A stretch of 64,000 bases of DNA from Micromonospora sp. WMMA1947 (GCF_027497355.1 NZ_CP114909.1:496001-560000), one strand, 5' to 3'; positions 44,789 to 53,089 are shown, counted from the stretch's first letter. The notes: generated from the sequence alone by a model not told the origin. Numbers and translations are program-made.

Positions 44789-45858
44789 GCAGGCGGCAGC
44801 GCGGCACGCGGGACGCGCACGAGGAGCTACCCGCCTCGATGCGCGAGGCGGTGGACGACTTCGCCGACCACCTGTCGCGGGTCCGCAACCGCTCCGTCCA
44901 CACCGTCCGGGCGTACGTCACGGATCTGGTGTCGCTGCTCGACCACGCGGTCCGGATGGGCTGTGCCGAGCTGCCCGAGCTGGACCTCGCCGTGGTGCGC
45001 AGCTGGCTGGCGAAACAGCGGACCATGGGTGCGGCCCGGACGACGATGGCGCGGCGCGCGGCCGCAGCCCGGACGTTCAGCGCCTGGGCACACCGGACCG
45101 GCCTGCTCGCCGACGACGTGGCGGCCCCGCTGGCCAGCCCTCGCGCGCGGCGGGAACTGCCCACGGTGCTGCGCGCCGACCAGGCGGCCGCCCTGGTGGA
45201 GGCCCCGTCTCGGCAGCGCCCGGGCCAGCCCGGGGCCGACAGCTCGACGGTCCACCCCGACGGGGCCGGGCTCGGACCCGACCACGGAACGGCCGCCGGA
45301 CGGGCAGCCGGCGAACGGGCATCCGCCCGCCCGGCCGGCGACGGCCCGCCTGACGCGGTGCTGCTGCGCGACCGGCTGCTGCTCGAACTGCTCTACGGCA
45401 CCGGGGTACGCATCAGCGAGGCGTGCGGTCTGGACGTCACCGACGTCGACCAGGCCCGCCGGGTGGTACGCGTGCTGGGCAAGGGCGGACGGGAACGCTC
45501 GGTGCCCTACGGGGTGCCGGCCCAGCGGGCGCTCGACGCCTGGCTGCGCGACGGACGACCCGCCCTGCTGGCCCCGGGCTCGGGCCGGGCGCTGCTGCTC
45601 GGGGCGCGAGGCGGGCGGCTCAACCCGACCACCGCGCGGCGGATCGTGTCCGGGTGGGCCGGGGCCGCCGGGGTGCCGAGGGTGACTCCGCACGGGCTGC
45701 GCCACTCGGCCGCGACGCACCTGCTCGAAGGCGGCGCTGACCTGCGCGCCGTGCAGGAGCTGCTGGGGCACTCGTCGCTCGCCAGCACCCAGATCTACAC
45801 GCACGTCTCGGTCGAGCGGCTCCGCGCCGCGTACCGGCAGGCCCACCCCCGCGCCTGA
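44785..45858 (+). CDS. xerC: Tyrosine recombinase XerC with an inserted low-complexity segment
   Basis: A 357-residue site-specific recombinase that resolves chromosome dimers at dif. The N-terminal SAM-like domain (about residues 20-110) is followed by the catalytic domain with Arg209 ([12 protein letters not shown]), Lys233, His303-x-x-Arg306 ([12 protein letters not shown]), His329 and the nucleophile Tyr338 (QIYTHV). Residues about 141-190 form a Gly/Ala/Pro-rich insertion between the domains that is absent from ordinary XerC, which is about 300 residues. The ATG has no ribosome binding site and overlaps a possible short ORF. XerC is chosen over XerD by genomic position near dprA. Confidence 0.9.
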   Translation: MSRRQRGTRDAHEELPASMREAVDDFADHLSRVRNRSVHTVRAYVTDLVSLLDHAVRMGCAELPELDLAVVRSWLAKQRTMGAARTTMARRAAAARTFSAWAHRTGLLADDVAAPLASPRARRELPTVLRADQAAALVEAPSRQRPGQPGADSSTVHPDGAGLGPDHGTAAGRAAGERASARPAGDGPPDAVLLRDRLLLELLYGTGVRISEACGLDVTDVDQARRVVRVLGKGGRERSVPYGVPAQRALDAWLRDGRPALLAPGSGRALLLGARGGRLNPTTARRIVSGWAGAAGVPRVTPHGLRHSAATHLLEGGADLRAVQELLGHSSLASTQIYTHVSVERLRAAYRQAHPRA

Positions 45859-45934
45859 CCGCCACGGGCGCGCAGGCAGCGTCGGTGGAACGGTCAGCGG
45901 GCGGAATCCGGCCGGCGCATGATCCATCTCGGGC

Positions 45935-45940
45935 TAGGAT
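45935..45940 (+). promoter_or_regulatory. -10 box (TAGGAT), likely leaderless
   Basis: TAGGAT ends 6 nt before the ATG at 45947 of the aminotransferase, with no Shine-Dalgarno sequence. Confidence 0.5.
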
Positions 45941-45946
45941 CGGTGG

Positions 45947-47128
45947 ATGACGGTGCCGCAGCCGCCCGAGCCGATTCCCGGGGCTCGGCTGCTCTTCTCC
46001 CTCGATCCGTCCGTCAGCCATCTCAACCACGGCTCGTTCGGCGCCGTACCGATCGCCGTGCAGCGTGCCCAGCAGCGCCTGCGTGACGAGATGGAGGCCA
46101 ACCCGCTGCGGTTCTTCACGCAGGGCCTGGTCGACCGGATCGCCCACGCCCGGCGGCACCTGGCCGCGTTCCTCGGCGCCGACCCGGACGGCACCACGCT
46201 CGTCGGCAACGCCACCACCGGTGCGGCGGTGGTGCTGCAGTCGCTGGCGCTGCGCCCCGGCGACGAGATCGTGACCACCGACCACGGGTACGGGGCGGTG
46301 GCGCTGTCGGTCGCCCGGGAGTGCGCCCGCACCGGAGCGGTGTCCCGCACCCTGCCGGTGCCGTTGACCGCCACCGACGAGGAGGTGGTCGAGATCGTCC
46401 GCGACGGGCTGCGTCCGGGGCGTACCAAGCTGCTGATCGTCGACCAGCTCACCTCGCCGACCGCCCGGCTGTTCCCGACCGCGGCGATCGTCGCGGTGGC
46501 CCGGGAGCGGGGCGTGCCGGTGCTGGTGGACGCCGCCCACGCGCCCGGCATGCTGCCCGCCACCGTCGCGTCCGTCGGCGCCGACTTCTGGGTCGGCAAC
46601 CTGCACAAGTGGGCGTACGCGCCACGCGGCACCGCCGCGCTCGTGGTGGCGCCGCAGTGGCGGGAGAAGATCCAGCCGCTCGTCGTCTCGTGGGAGCAGG
46701 ACAGCGGCTTCCCGGTCCGGGTCGAGTGGCAGGCGACGCTCGACTACACGGGTTGGCTGGCCGCGCCGGTGGGCCTGTTCACGTTGCGCAGCCTCGGCGT
46801 CGACCGGGTACGCGCGCACAACGCGGCGCTGGCCGCGTACGGCCAACGGGTCGTCGGGGACGCGCTCGGTGTGGCGCCGGAGCGGCTGCCGGAGCCCGGC
46901 GGACCGGCGGTCGCCATGCGGCTCGTGCCGCTGCCGCCCGGTGTCGCGACGACGCTGGACGCGGCCCGGGAGCTGCGGACCCGGATCGCCGACCGGCTCT
47001 CCGCCGAGGTGTCGATCGCCGGTTGGAACGGGCGCGGCTACCTGCGGTTGTGCGGCCAAGTCTACAACACCCCCGACGAGTACGACCGGCTGGCCGTCCG
47101 GCTGCCCACGCTGCTCGCCCAGAGCTGA
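45947..47128 (+). CDS. Class V aminotransferase-like PLP enzyme (isopenicillin-N-epimerase type)
   Basis: A 393-residue PLP-dependent fold-type I enzyme. SHLNHGSFGAVP near residue 25 and the PLP-lysine motif WVGNLHKWAYAPRGTAAL near residue 219 match the isopenicillin N epimerase-like branch of the class V family. The aspartate that contacts the pyridine nitrogen lies in VLVDAAHAPG. Substrates of this branch range from amino-acid epimerisation to cysteine desulfuration and are not predictable here. The ATG is 6 nt after TAGGAT with no ribosome binding site. It is convergent with the M23 lipoprotein. Confidence 0.88.
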   Translation: MTVPQPPEPIPGARLLFSLDPSVSHLNHGSFGAVPIAVQRAQQRLRDEMEANPLRFFTQGLVDRIAHARRHLAAFLGADPDGTTLVGNATTGAAVVLQSLALRPGDEIVTTDHGYGAVALSVARECARTGAVSRTLPVPLTATDEEVVEIVRDGLRPGRTKLLIVDQLTSPTARLFPTAAIVAVARERGVPVLVDAAHAPGMLPATVASVGADFWVGNLHKWAYAPRGTAALVVAPQWREKIQPLVVSWEQDSGFPVRVEWQATLDYTGWLAAPVGLFTLRSLGVDRVRAHNAALAAYGQRVVGDALGVAPERLPEPGGPAVAMRLVPLPPGVATTLDAARELRTRIADRLSAEVSIAGWNGRGYLRLCGQVYNTPDEYDRLAVRLPTLLAQS

Positions 47129-47160
47129 GCCCGCGCGCCGCCGACCGGCGCAGCGGCCGA

Positions 47161-47892
47161 TCAGCCGGCGACAACCGCGGAACTGTCGGGGACGGGGTGC
47201 AGCGGCAGCAACCGAACCCGACCGAGCCCGAGCAGGGCCAGCGGGTCGAGGTACTCCGCGTCGCGCCGCAGTCCCCAGTGCAGGCACGCCGCCTCCACGC
47301 ACCCGGGATGCCCGGCGAGCAGGTCACCGACGGGCGTGCCGGCCTCCACCAGGGCGCCGGCGGTGACCCGGGAGCGGACCGGCTCGTAGGTGGTGCGCAA
47401 CCCGTCGGGATGGCCGACGGTGAGCACCGGCCGACCGGCGACCGTACCGGCGAACAGGACGATCCCGGCGCCGGCCGCCAGCACCGGCGCACCGGGCGCG
47501 GCCGCGAGGTCGACGCCCCGGTGCCCGGACAGCCAGGGCTGCGGCGGCGGGTCGAACCGCCGCACCACCCGGGGCGCACCCGGCAGCGGCCACCGGAATC
47601 GCCCACCGGGCGCGGCCCGACGTCCCGCCCCCGAGACACCCGCCATCGGGTCACCGGCGGTCGAGGCACCCCCCGAGGAACCGGGGAACGGCCCGGCCAC
47701 GGACGAGTAGGCACCTGCCGCAGAACCGGCGAACGGCCCGGCCACGAACGAATGGGCACCGGTCCAGGACGACAGCGGCCCGGCCGAGGACGACAGCACC
47801 ACCCGGGACGGCGTGGAGGCGCCCGGCAGGCAAGCCGCGAGGAACAGCACCGACAGCACGGCCCGGCCGGCCGGAGAGATCGAGATACGCAC
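47161..47892 (-). CDS. M23 family metallopeptidase lipoprotein
   Basis: A 243-residue exported protein. The N-terminus is a signal with the lipobox LAAC, cysteine 21. Residues about 25-100 are a Ser/Gly/Ala-rich spacer with GPFAGSAAGAYSS and GPFPGSSGGA variants. The LytM/M23 domain follows (about 110-235): HRGVDLAAAPGAPVLAAGAG supplies a histidine and an aspartate, and CLHWGLR occupies the usual HxH site, with cysteine in place of the first histidine as I recall for actinobacterial homologues next to rpsB. It would cut or bind peptidoglycan cross-links. GTG at 47892 or 47901 is the start; neither has a clear ribosome binding site. Confidence 0.8.
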   Translation of the reverse strand: MRISISPAGRAVLSVLFLAACLPGASTPSRVVLSSSAGPLSSWTGAHSFVAGPFAGSAAGAYSSVAGPFPGSSGGASTAGDPMAGVSGAGRRAAPGGRFRWPLPGAPRVVRRFDPPPQPWLSGHRGVDLAAAPGAPVLAAGAGIVLFAGTVAGRPVLTVGHPDGLRTTYEPVRSRVTAGALVEAGTPVGDLLAGHPGCVEAACLHWGLRRDAEYLDPLALLGLGRVRLLPLHPVPDSSAVVAG

Positions 47893-47945
47893 GCCGGCCA
47901 CCCTGCCGGCCCCGGGCACCGTCCCGCGAAGCCCGCACGAGCGCC

Positions 47946-47972
47946 CTGTGGACGAGGCACCGACTGTGGACG
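47946..47972 (-). promoter_or_regulatory. Two direct CTGTGGACG sites, 18-bp period (DnaA-box-like)
   Basis: CTGTGGACG occurs at 47946-47954 and 47964-47972, separated by 9 nt; on the minus strand these read CGTCCACAG. They lie between the divergent M23 and methyltransferase genes and repeat the spacing of the pair at 40860-40886 in the opposite orientation. Confidence 0.5.
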
Positions 47973-48012
47973 GGCGCCGAAATCGGGGCCGATCTGCTAC
48001 GGCCGGGACGCC

Positions 48013-48018
48013 TATGCT
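48013..48018 (+). promoter_or_regulatory. -10 box (TATGCT), likely leaderless
   Basis: TATGCT ends 6 nt before the GTG at 48025, with no Shine-Dalgarno sequence. Confidence 0.5.
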
Positions 48019-48024
48019 GGCCGG

Positions 48025-48684
48025 GTGACGAAGGACTGGTACGCCTGGCACAGCGACTACGACCAGCCCGAGTCCGCGCTGGCCCGGCGACTCGCCGAGG
48101 TGCGGCAGCGTGTCGCCGACGCGCTCGACGCCGCACCACCCGGCCCGCTGCGCGCGCTGAGTCTCTGCGCGGGTCAGGGCCGCGACCTGATTCCGGTGCT
48201 GGCCAGCCACCCCCGGGGCGGCGACGTGACCGCCCGCCTGGTCGAGCTGGACGCCCGTAACGCCGACCTGGCCCGCCGTGCCGCCGCCGACGCGGGGCTC
48301 ACCGGCGTGGAGGTGGTGACCGGGGACGCCTCGCTGACCGACCGCTACGCCGATCTGGCCCCGGCGGATCTGGTGCTGGTCTGCGGCATCTTCGGCAACA
48401 TCACCGACGACGACATCCGGGCCACGGTGCGGCACTGCGCCTCGCTCTGCGCCACCGGCGGCACGGTGCTGTGGACGCGGCACCGCCGCGAGCCGGACCT
48501 CGTGCCGGTCATCTGCGAGTGGTTCGCCGAGGAGGGCTTCGAGCCGGTGGCGGTGAACAGCCCCGCCGACGGGGTGGGCGTCGGCGCGCACCGCTTCACC
48601 GGCACGCCCCGCCCGTTGGCGGCGGGGGTGCGGATGTTCACGTTCGTGGGCTACGACGTGCTGGAGCGGACGGAGCAGTCATGA
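48025..48684 (+). CDS. Class I SAM-dependent methyltransferase
   Basis: A 219-residue methyltransferase. Motif I reads ALSLCAGQGRDLIPVLA at about residues 43-59, unusual in having C-A-G-Q-G instead of G-x-G-x-G. ARLVELDARNADLA supplies the acidic motif II, and VVTGDASLTDRYADLAPADLVLVCGIFGNI follows (about 92-121). The start DWYAWHSDYDQPESAL is typical of a hypothetical actinobacterial group. GTG at 48025 lies 6 nt after TATGCT. The stop overlaps the next ATG by 4 nt, tying it to the sulfite-oxidase-like gene. The substrate is unknown. Confidence 0.82.
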   Translation: MTKDWYAWHSDYDQPESALARRLAEVRQRVADALDAAPPGPLRALSLCAGQGRDLIPVLASHPRGGDVTARLVELDARNADLARRAAADAGLTGVEVVTGDASLTDRYADLAPADLVLVCGIFGNITDDDIRATVRHCASLCATGGTVLWTRHRREPDLVPVICEWFAEEGFEPVAVNSPADGVGVGAHRFTGTPRPLAAGVRMFTFVGYDVLERTEQS

Positions 48685-49787
48685 CCACAGTGGACGACGT
48701 CAGCCGGCCCTCCCGGGTGGCCGGGCCGGACGAGGCGATCAGCACCGAGGAGCTCCAGCTCGCCGCGCGCAACCACGGCATCCCGCTGGAGGCGCTGCGG
48801 TACGACGTGACCCCGGCGGGCCTGCACTACCTGCTCATCCACTACGACATCCCGGACGTCGACCCGTCCGCGTACGCACTGAGCGTGTCCGGCGCGGTCG
48901 AGCGTCCACTGCGGCTGGACCTGGCGGCGCTGCGCGACCGGCCCCGGGTGACCCACCGCGTGACGTTGGAGTGCGCCGGCAACGGCCGGGCGCTGCTGCA
49001 CCCCCGTCCGGTCAGCCAGCCCTGGCTGGTGGAGGCGGTGGGCAACGCCGAGTGGACCGGTACGCCGCTGGCACCGCTGCTGCGTGAGGCCGGCCTGTCC
49101 GGCGACGCGGTGGACGTGGTGTTCACCGGCGCGGACCACGGGGTGGAGCGCGGCGTCGAGCAGGACTACCAGCGGGCGCTGCCGGTGGCCGACGCGCTGC
49201 GCGAGGAGGTGCTGCTGGCGTACGAGATGAACGGCGCTCCCCTGCTGCCGCAGCACGGCGCGCCGCTGCGCCTGATCGTGCCCGGCTGGTACGGCATGGC
49301 GCACGTGAAGTGGCTGCGCGACATCACGGTGACGACCGAGCCGTTCGACGGCTACCAGAACGCGGTTGCCTACCGGCTGCGGCGCGACGCCGACGACCCG
49401 GGCGTGCCGGTGACCCGGATCGAGCCGCGTGCGCTGGTGCGCCCGCCCGGTTTCCCGGATTTCATGTCCCGCACCCGGGTGCTGCGGCCCGGGCCGTGCA
49501 CTCTGGACGGCCGGGCCTGGTCCGGCCACGCGCCGGTGACCTCGGTCGAGGTGACGACGGACGGCGGCGAGACGTGGACACCGGCGGTGCTGGACGAGCC
49601 GTCCGGGGGCCAGTGGGCCTGGCGCCGGTGGTCGGTGAGCTGGACGGCGACCCCGGGGCGGTACGTGCTGGGCGCCCGGGCGACCGACGCGTCGGGGCGT
49701 ACCCAGCCGGTCGAGCAGCCGTGGAACCGGGGCGGGTTCGCGAACAACCTGGTGCAGCGGGTCGAGGTGGTAGTGCCGGCGCAGTGA
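48681..49787 (+). CDS. Sulfite-oxidase-family molybdopterin-dependent oxidoreductase
   Basis: A 368-residue protein of the sulfite oxidase family. The molybdopterin-binding domain includes VTLECAGNGR, with the molybdenum-ligating cysteine at residue 98, and ERGVEQDYQRALPVADAL and RLIVPGWYGMAHVKWL, which contact the cofactor. A C-terminal Mo-co dimerisation domain (about residues 255-365) contains SVEVTTDGGETWTPA. No heme domain and no Tat signal are present, so it is probably cytosolic and uses a separate electron acceptor. Its ATG overlaps the methyltransferase stop (ATGA). Substrates of this branch are mostly uncharacterised. Confidence 0.88.
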   Translation: MTTVDDVSRPSRVAGPDEAISTEELQLAARNHGIPLEALRYDVTPAGLHYLLIHYDIPDVDPSAYALSVSGAVERPLRLDLAALRDRPRVTHRVTLECAGNGRALLHPRPVSQPWLVEAVGNAEWTGTPLAPLLREAGLSGDAVDVVFTGADHGVERGVEQDYQRALPVADALREEVLLAYEMNGAPLLPQHGAPLRLIVPGWYGMAHVKWLRDITVTTEPFDGYQNAVAYRLRRDADDPGVPVTRIEPRALVRPPGFPDFMSRTRVLRPGPCTLDGRAWSGHAPVTSVEVTTDGGETWTPAVLDEPSGGQWAWRRWSVSWTATPGRYVLGARATDASGRTQPVEQPWNRGGFANNLVQRVEVVVPAQ

Positions 49788-49799
49788 TCCGGCGCCCGG

Positions 49800-50123
49800 T
49801 CAGCTCCCGAATCCGGAATCTGCGGGAAGCGAGATGTCGGGCTTTTCGAGCTCTTCCACATTGACGTCCTTGAACGTCATTACTCGAACATTCTTGACGA
49901 AACGGGCAGGACGGTACATGTCCCACACCCAGGCGTCGTGCATCTCGACCTCGAAGTAGACCTCGCCGTCGGAGTTGCGCACGTGCAGGTCGACCTGGTT
50001 CGCCAGGTAGAAACGGCGCTCGGTCTCCACCACGTAGGAGAACTGGCGGACGATGTCGCGGTACTCCCGGTAGAGCTGCAGCTCCATCTCGGTCTCGTAC
50101 TTCTCGAGATCTTCCGCGCTCAT
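49800..50123 (-). CDS. DUF2469 family protein
   Basis: A 107-residue actinobacterial protein of unknown function. MSAEDLEKYETEMELQLYRE and YRPARFVKNVRVMTFKDVNVEEL are highly conserved in the family (M. tuberculosis Rv2901c), always beside rnhB. Its ATG overlaps the rnhB stop by 4 nt. It has a helical acidic start followed by strands; no catalytic residues are evident. Convergent with the sulfite-oxidase-like gene, 12 nt away. Confidence 0.93.
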   Translation of the reverse strand: MSAEDLEKYETEMELQLYREYRDIVRQFSYVVETERRFYLANQVDLHVRNSDGEVYFEVEMHDAWVWDMYRPARFVKNVRVMTFKDVNVEELEKPDISLPADSGFGS

Positions 50124-51001
50124 CGCACTCCGCCTTCCATGACCACATCTTCCCCCACTGACGCCGGAGGTCGCGGCTGCTCGCCCAACGCCACGCCGAC
50201 GGTACCCCCTGACGCGCCGCAGTGCCCCATCGGCTCGTCCGGGCGCCCGGCGAACGCGCCGGGGCCGAGACCCGGCAGCCCGGCCGCGGGCTCGGGCGGC
50301 GCCACGCCGGCGCCGTCGCCCGCCGGGCGGCGGGCGCGGGGAGGCCGACCGTCCCGTCCGGAGACGGCAGCCACGTTCACGTACGAGAAGCGGTGTTCCC
50401 GGCAGGGCCCGAGCGCACGCAGGGCCGCGCTGTGCTCGGCGGTGATGTAGCCCTTGTGCTCGGCGAAGCCGTAGCCGGGGAACCGCCCGTCCAGTTCCAC
50501 CATCATCCGGTCCCGGGTGACCTTCGCCAGCACGCTCGCCGCCGCGACGCACGCGGCCACCCGATCACCCTTCCAGACCGCCAGGCCCGGCACGTCCAGC
50601 CCGTCGACGCCGAAGCCGTCGGTCAGCACGTACTCCGGGCGGGTGGTCAGCGAGGCGAGCGCCCGGCGCATCGCGGCGAGGTTGCACACGTGCAGCCCGC
50701 GGGCGTCGACCTCCTCGGCCGGGATGACCACCACGGCGTACGCCAGGGCCCGCGCCACCACCTCGTCGTAGACGCGCTCGCGGGCGGCGGCGGTGAGCAG
50801 CTTCGAATCGGCCAGCTCGTCGATCTCGCCGCGCCGGCCCTCGGGCAGGATCGCGGCGGCGGCCACGAGCGGCCCGGCGCAGGCGCCCCGGCCGGCCTCG
50901 TCGGCGCCCGCCACGTGCCGGAAGCCACGCCGCTGCAGGGCGCGCTCCAGCGCGTAGAGGCCGCCGTCGCGGCGGACCACGGTGCGCGGCGGGGTCAGCA
51001 T
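50120..51001 (-). CDS. rnhB: Ribonuclease HII with C-terminal extension
   Basis: A 293-residue enzyme cleaving RNA of RNA-DNA hybrids, including single ribonucleotides. The catalytic motif GADEAGRGACAGPL near residue 31 supplies Asp and Glu, and the downstream aspartates lie in YVLTDGFGVDG and KVTRDRMM. The conserved GYGFAEHKGY follows. The catalytic fold ends near residue 220; about 70 further residues are Pro/Gly/Ala-rich and not part of the family. ATG at 51001 overlaps the end of the NUDIX gene by 7 nt; its own stop overlaps the DUF2469 start. Confidence 0.93.
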   Translation of the reverse strand: MLTPPRTVVRRDGGLYALERALQRRGFRHVAGADEAGRGACAGPLVAAAAILPEGRRGEIDELADSKLLTAAARERVYDEVVARALAYAVVVIPAEEVDARGLHVCNLAAMRRALASLTTRPEYVLTDGFGVDGLDVPGLAVWKGDRVAACVAAASVLAKVTRDRMMVELDGRFPGYGFAEHKGYITAEHSAALRALGPCREHRFSYVNVAAVSGRDGRPPRARRPAGDGAGVAPPEPAAGLPGLGPGAFAGRPDEPMGHCGASGGTVGVALGEQPRPPASVGEDVVMEGGVR

Positions 51002-51462
51002 GCGCCGCCTCCCGCCAGCACCGCGCCGAGCCGGCCGGGCAGGTCCGGCGGGTAGTAGCGCTCGGCCGAGGCGGCCAGCTCGGCCACCGGCCACCAGCGG
51101 TGCCCGTGCACGCTCGCCCGTTCGACGTCGTTGAAGCCGGCCGTGTCGACCTCCCAGCCCGTCACCCGGACCAGGTAGAACTGCTGCTCCTGGCGGTACC
51201 AGACACCGTCGAACGGGAACTCGACCGTGTCCGCCCAGACCGGCGCGCCCAGCTCGGCCGGGGCCAGCCGCAGGCCGGTCTCCTCGGCCAGTTCCCGGGC
51301 GGCGCCGTCAGCCGGGGACTCCCCCGGGTCCAGCCCGCCGCCGGGGGTGAACCAGTAGCGGTGACCCGGCCGGGCCGGATCACTGCCCTGGAACAGCAGC
51401 ACCCGGTCGGACGCGTCGACCAGCAGCACCCGGGCCGCGCGACGAGGGGTGTAGACGGTCAC
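50995..51462 (-). CDS. NUDIX hydrolase
   Basis: A 155-residue pyrophosphohydrolase. The Nudix box GGGLDPGESPADGAARELAEETGL is complete (G-x5-E-x7-R-E-x-x-E-E-x-G), at about residues 41-64. The surrounding YWFTPGGG and YLVRVTGWEV fit the family. Substrates (nucleotide sugars, oxidised nucleotides, ADP-ribose) cannot be assigned. The start is GTG at 51462. It is the first gene of NUDIX-rnhB-DUF2469, a short operon with overlapping reading frames. CAGGCT 6 nt upstream could be a weak leaderless -10. Confidence 0.9.
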   Translation of the reverse strand: MTVYTPRRAARVLLVDASDRVLLFQGSDPARPGHRYWFTPGGGLDPGESPADGAARELAEETGLRLAPAELGAPVWADTVEFPFDGVWYRQEQQFYLVRVTGWEVDTAGFNDVERASVHGHRWWPVAELAASAERYYPPDLPGRLGAVLAGGGAC

Positions 51463-51552
51463 CGCACCAGCCTGCCAGACGCCTGCGACGAACGACCACG
51501 CCCTCCCGCCGCCGGCCGGAGCCCGGCGTGCCGGCGCGTGGCGCGGGCCTGC

Positions 51553-52185
51553 TCAGGGATTGGGGATCCCGTCGAACTGCTCCGGAACGCTGAGCCAGGT
51601 CGCGCGGCTGACCGGCCAGAAGATGGTGAAGGCCCGGCCGACGACCTCGCCCTCGGGGATGGTCGCCACGTTGATGTCCTCGCCGGACTGCTGCCAGTGC
51701 TCCAGCGAGTCGCCGGACGCCTCCCGGTGGTCACCCATGACCCACAGGCGCCCCTTCGGCACCGTGATGTCGAAGTCCTGGTCGGCGGGCTTGTTGCCGG
51801 GGAAGATGAACGGCTCGTCGATCGGCTTGCCGTTGATGACCAGCCGCTCCTGGCCGCTGGTGCGGTCGCAGCAGACCACGTGATCGCCGCCGACGCCGAT
51901 GACCCGCTTGATGAAGTCCTCGCCGTCGGGGTTGCCGCTCCACTCGGTGGGCGCCTTGAAGACGATCACCTCACCCCGGTGGGGGGAGCGGAAGTCGTAG
52001 ACCAGCTTGTTGACAAGCACCCGATCGTCGATCTTGAGGGTGTTCTCCATGGACGGCGACGGGATGAAGAAGGTCTGCAGCACGAAGGCACGCACCAGCA
52101 CCGCGACCAGGATCGCCACGCCCAGGAGGATGGGCAGCTCCTTCCAGAAGGAGCTGCGGGGCTTCTCGGTCTGCTCGTCGATCAC
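51553..52185 (-). CDS. lepB: Signal peptidase I, second of a tandem pair
   Basis: A 210-residue membrane serine protease that removes signal peptides. A single N-terminal membrane helix (about 18-38) is followed by SPSMENTL with nucleophile Ser45 and FIKRVIGVGGDHV with general base Lys93. VMGDHREASGDSLEHW is the conserved box E. A cysteine pair (VVCCDRT) is unusual in the second catalytic region. The ATG overlaps the stop of the upstream paralogue by 4 nt. No C-terminal membrane helix is present, unlike its partner. Confidence 0.94.
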   Translation of the reverse strand: MIDEQTEKPRSSFWKELPILLGVAILVAVLVRAFVLQTFFIPSPSMENTLKIDDRVLVNKLVYDFRSPHRGEVIVFKAPTEWSGNPDGEDFIKRVIGVGGDHVVCCDRTSGQERLVINGKPIDEPFIFPGNKPADQDFDITVPKGRLWVMGDHREASGDSLEHWQQSGEDINVATIPEGEVVGRAFTIFWPVSRATWLSVPEQFDGIPNP

Positions 52186-53063
52186 GGGTGGAGCCTACGT
52201 CGCCGGGTACGGCGCGGTCGCCCCGAACCCGCCAGAACGGTGAGCGTCGCTGCGACCGGGAGGATCAGGACGACGCCGCCGACCGGGTCGGGATCCACCG
52301 GCACCGGCACCGCCGGCGCGGCGTCCGAGCGGGGCACGCTGGTGAACGTCTCCGGTACGGGCAGACCGGTCCACCGCTGCGACGGCCAGACGATCATGAA
52401 GGCGCGGCCGACCACGTTCTCGATCGGCACCGGCCCCTGACATCGGGCGTCCTGCGAGACCAGCCGGTGGTCGCCCATCACGAAGATCTGCCCGGGCGGC
52501 ACCACCACCTCGGTGAACTGCCGGGACCGGCACTCCTTGGGATTGGGCGGCAACTCGACCGGGGAGTCCTCGAAGAGGTACGCCTGCTCGTCCAGCGGTA
52601 CCCCGTTGACCACCACCCGGCCGTCGTCGCAGCACCAGATCTTGTCGCCCGGCACCCCGATGACGCGCTTGATGAAGTCCTTCTCGCCGGGGCGGCTGAC
52701 GCCCACCAGATCGCCGAGTGTGCGGCCGACCCGCCCGGCGAAGTTGGCCGGCGGCGCGGGCGCCTCCTGGGCGACCCAGCGGTCGGTGCCCCGGAACACC
52801 ACCACCTCGCCGCGGACCGGGTCGCGGACGTCGTAGACGACCTTGTTGACGAGCACCCGGTCGCCGACGAGCAGCGTGTTCTCCATCGACCCGGAGGGGA
52901 TGAAGAACGCCTGGAGCAGGAACGTGCGGATCAGCACCGCGAGGCAGAACGCCACGATCAGCAGCAGCGGCAGCTCCTGCCAGAGCGGCATCTGCCGGCG
53001 GCCGCGGCGGGCCCGCCGACGCCAGGGATCGACGGTGCCGTCCTCGTCAACCATCTGCACCAT
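52182..53063 (-). CDS. lepB: Signal peptidase I, first of a tandem pair, with C-terminal helix
   Basis: A 293-residue signal peptidase I. After a basic N-terminus (RRRARRGRRQ) comes the membrane anchor (about 31-52), then SGSMENTL with Ser59, then FIKRVIGVPGDKIWCC with Lys132, and VMGDHRLVSQDARC. The C-terminus adds a hydrophobic helix near residues 262-280 and an Arg-rich tail, so this enzyme has two membrane anchors and its partner only one. ATG at 53063, with ATG at residue 4 as alternative. It lies downstream of rplS, separated by a terminator hairpin. Confidence 0.94.
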   Translation of the reverse strand: MVQMVDEDGTVDPWRRRARRGRRQMPLWQELPLLLIVAFCLAVLIRTFLLQAFFIPSGSMENTLLVGDRVLVNKVVYDVRDPVRGEVVVFRGTDRWVAQEAPAPPANFAGRVGRTLGDLVGVSRPGEKDFIKRVIGVPGDKIWCCDDGRVVVNGVPLDEQAYLFEDSPVELPPNPKECRSRQFTEVVVPPGQIFVMGDHRLVSQDARCQGPVPIENVVGRAFMIVWPSQRWTGLPVPETFTSVPRSDAAPAVPVPVDPDPVGGVVLILPVAATLTVLAGSGRPRRTRRRRLHP

Positions 53064-53089
53064 GCCACTCTCCGGTCCGCGGAAACGAC

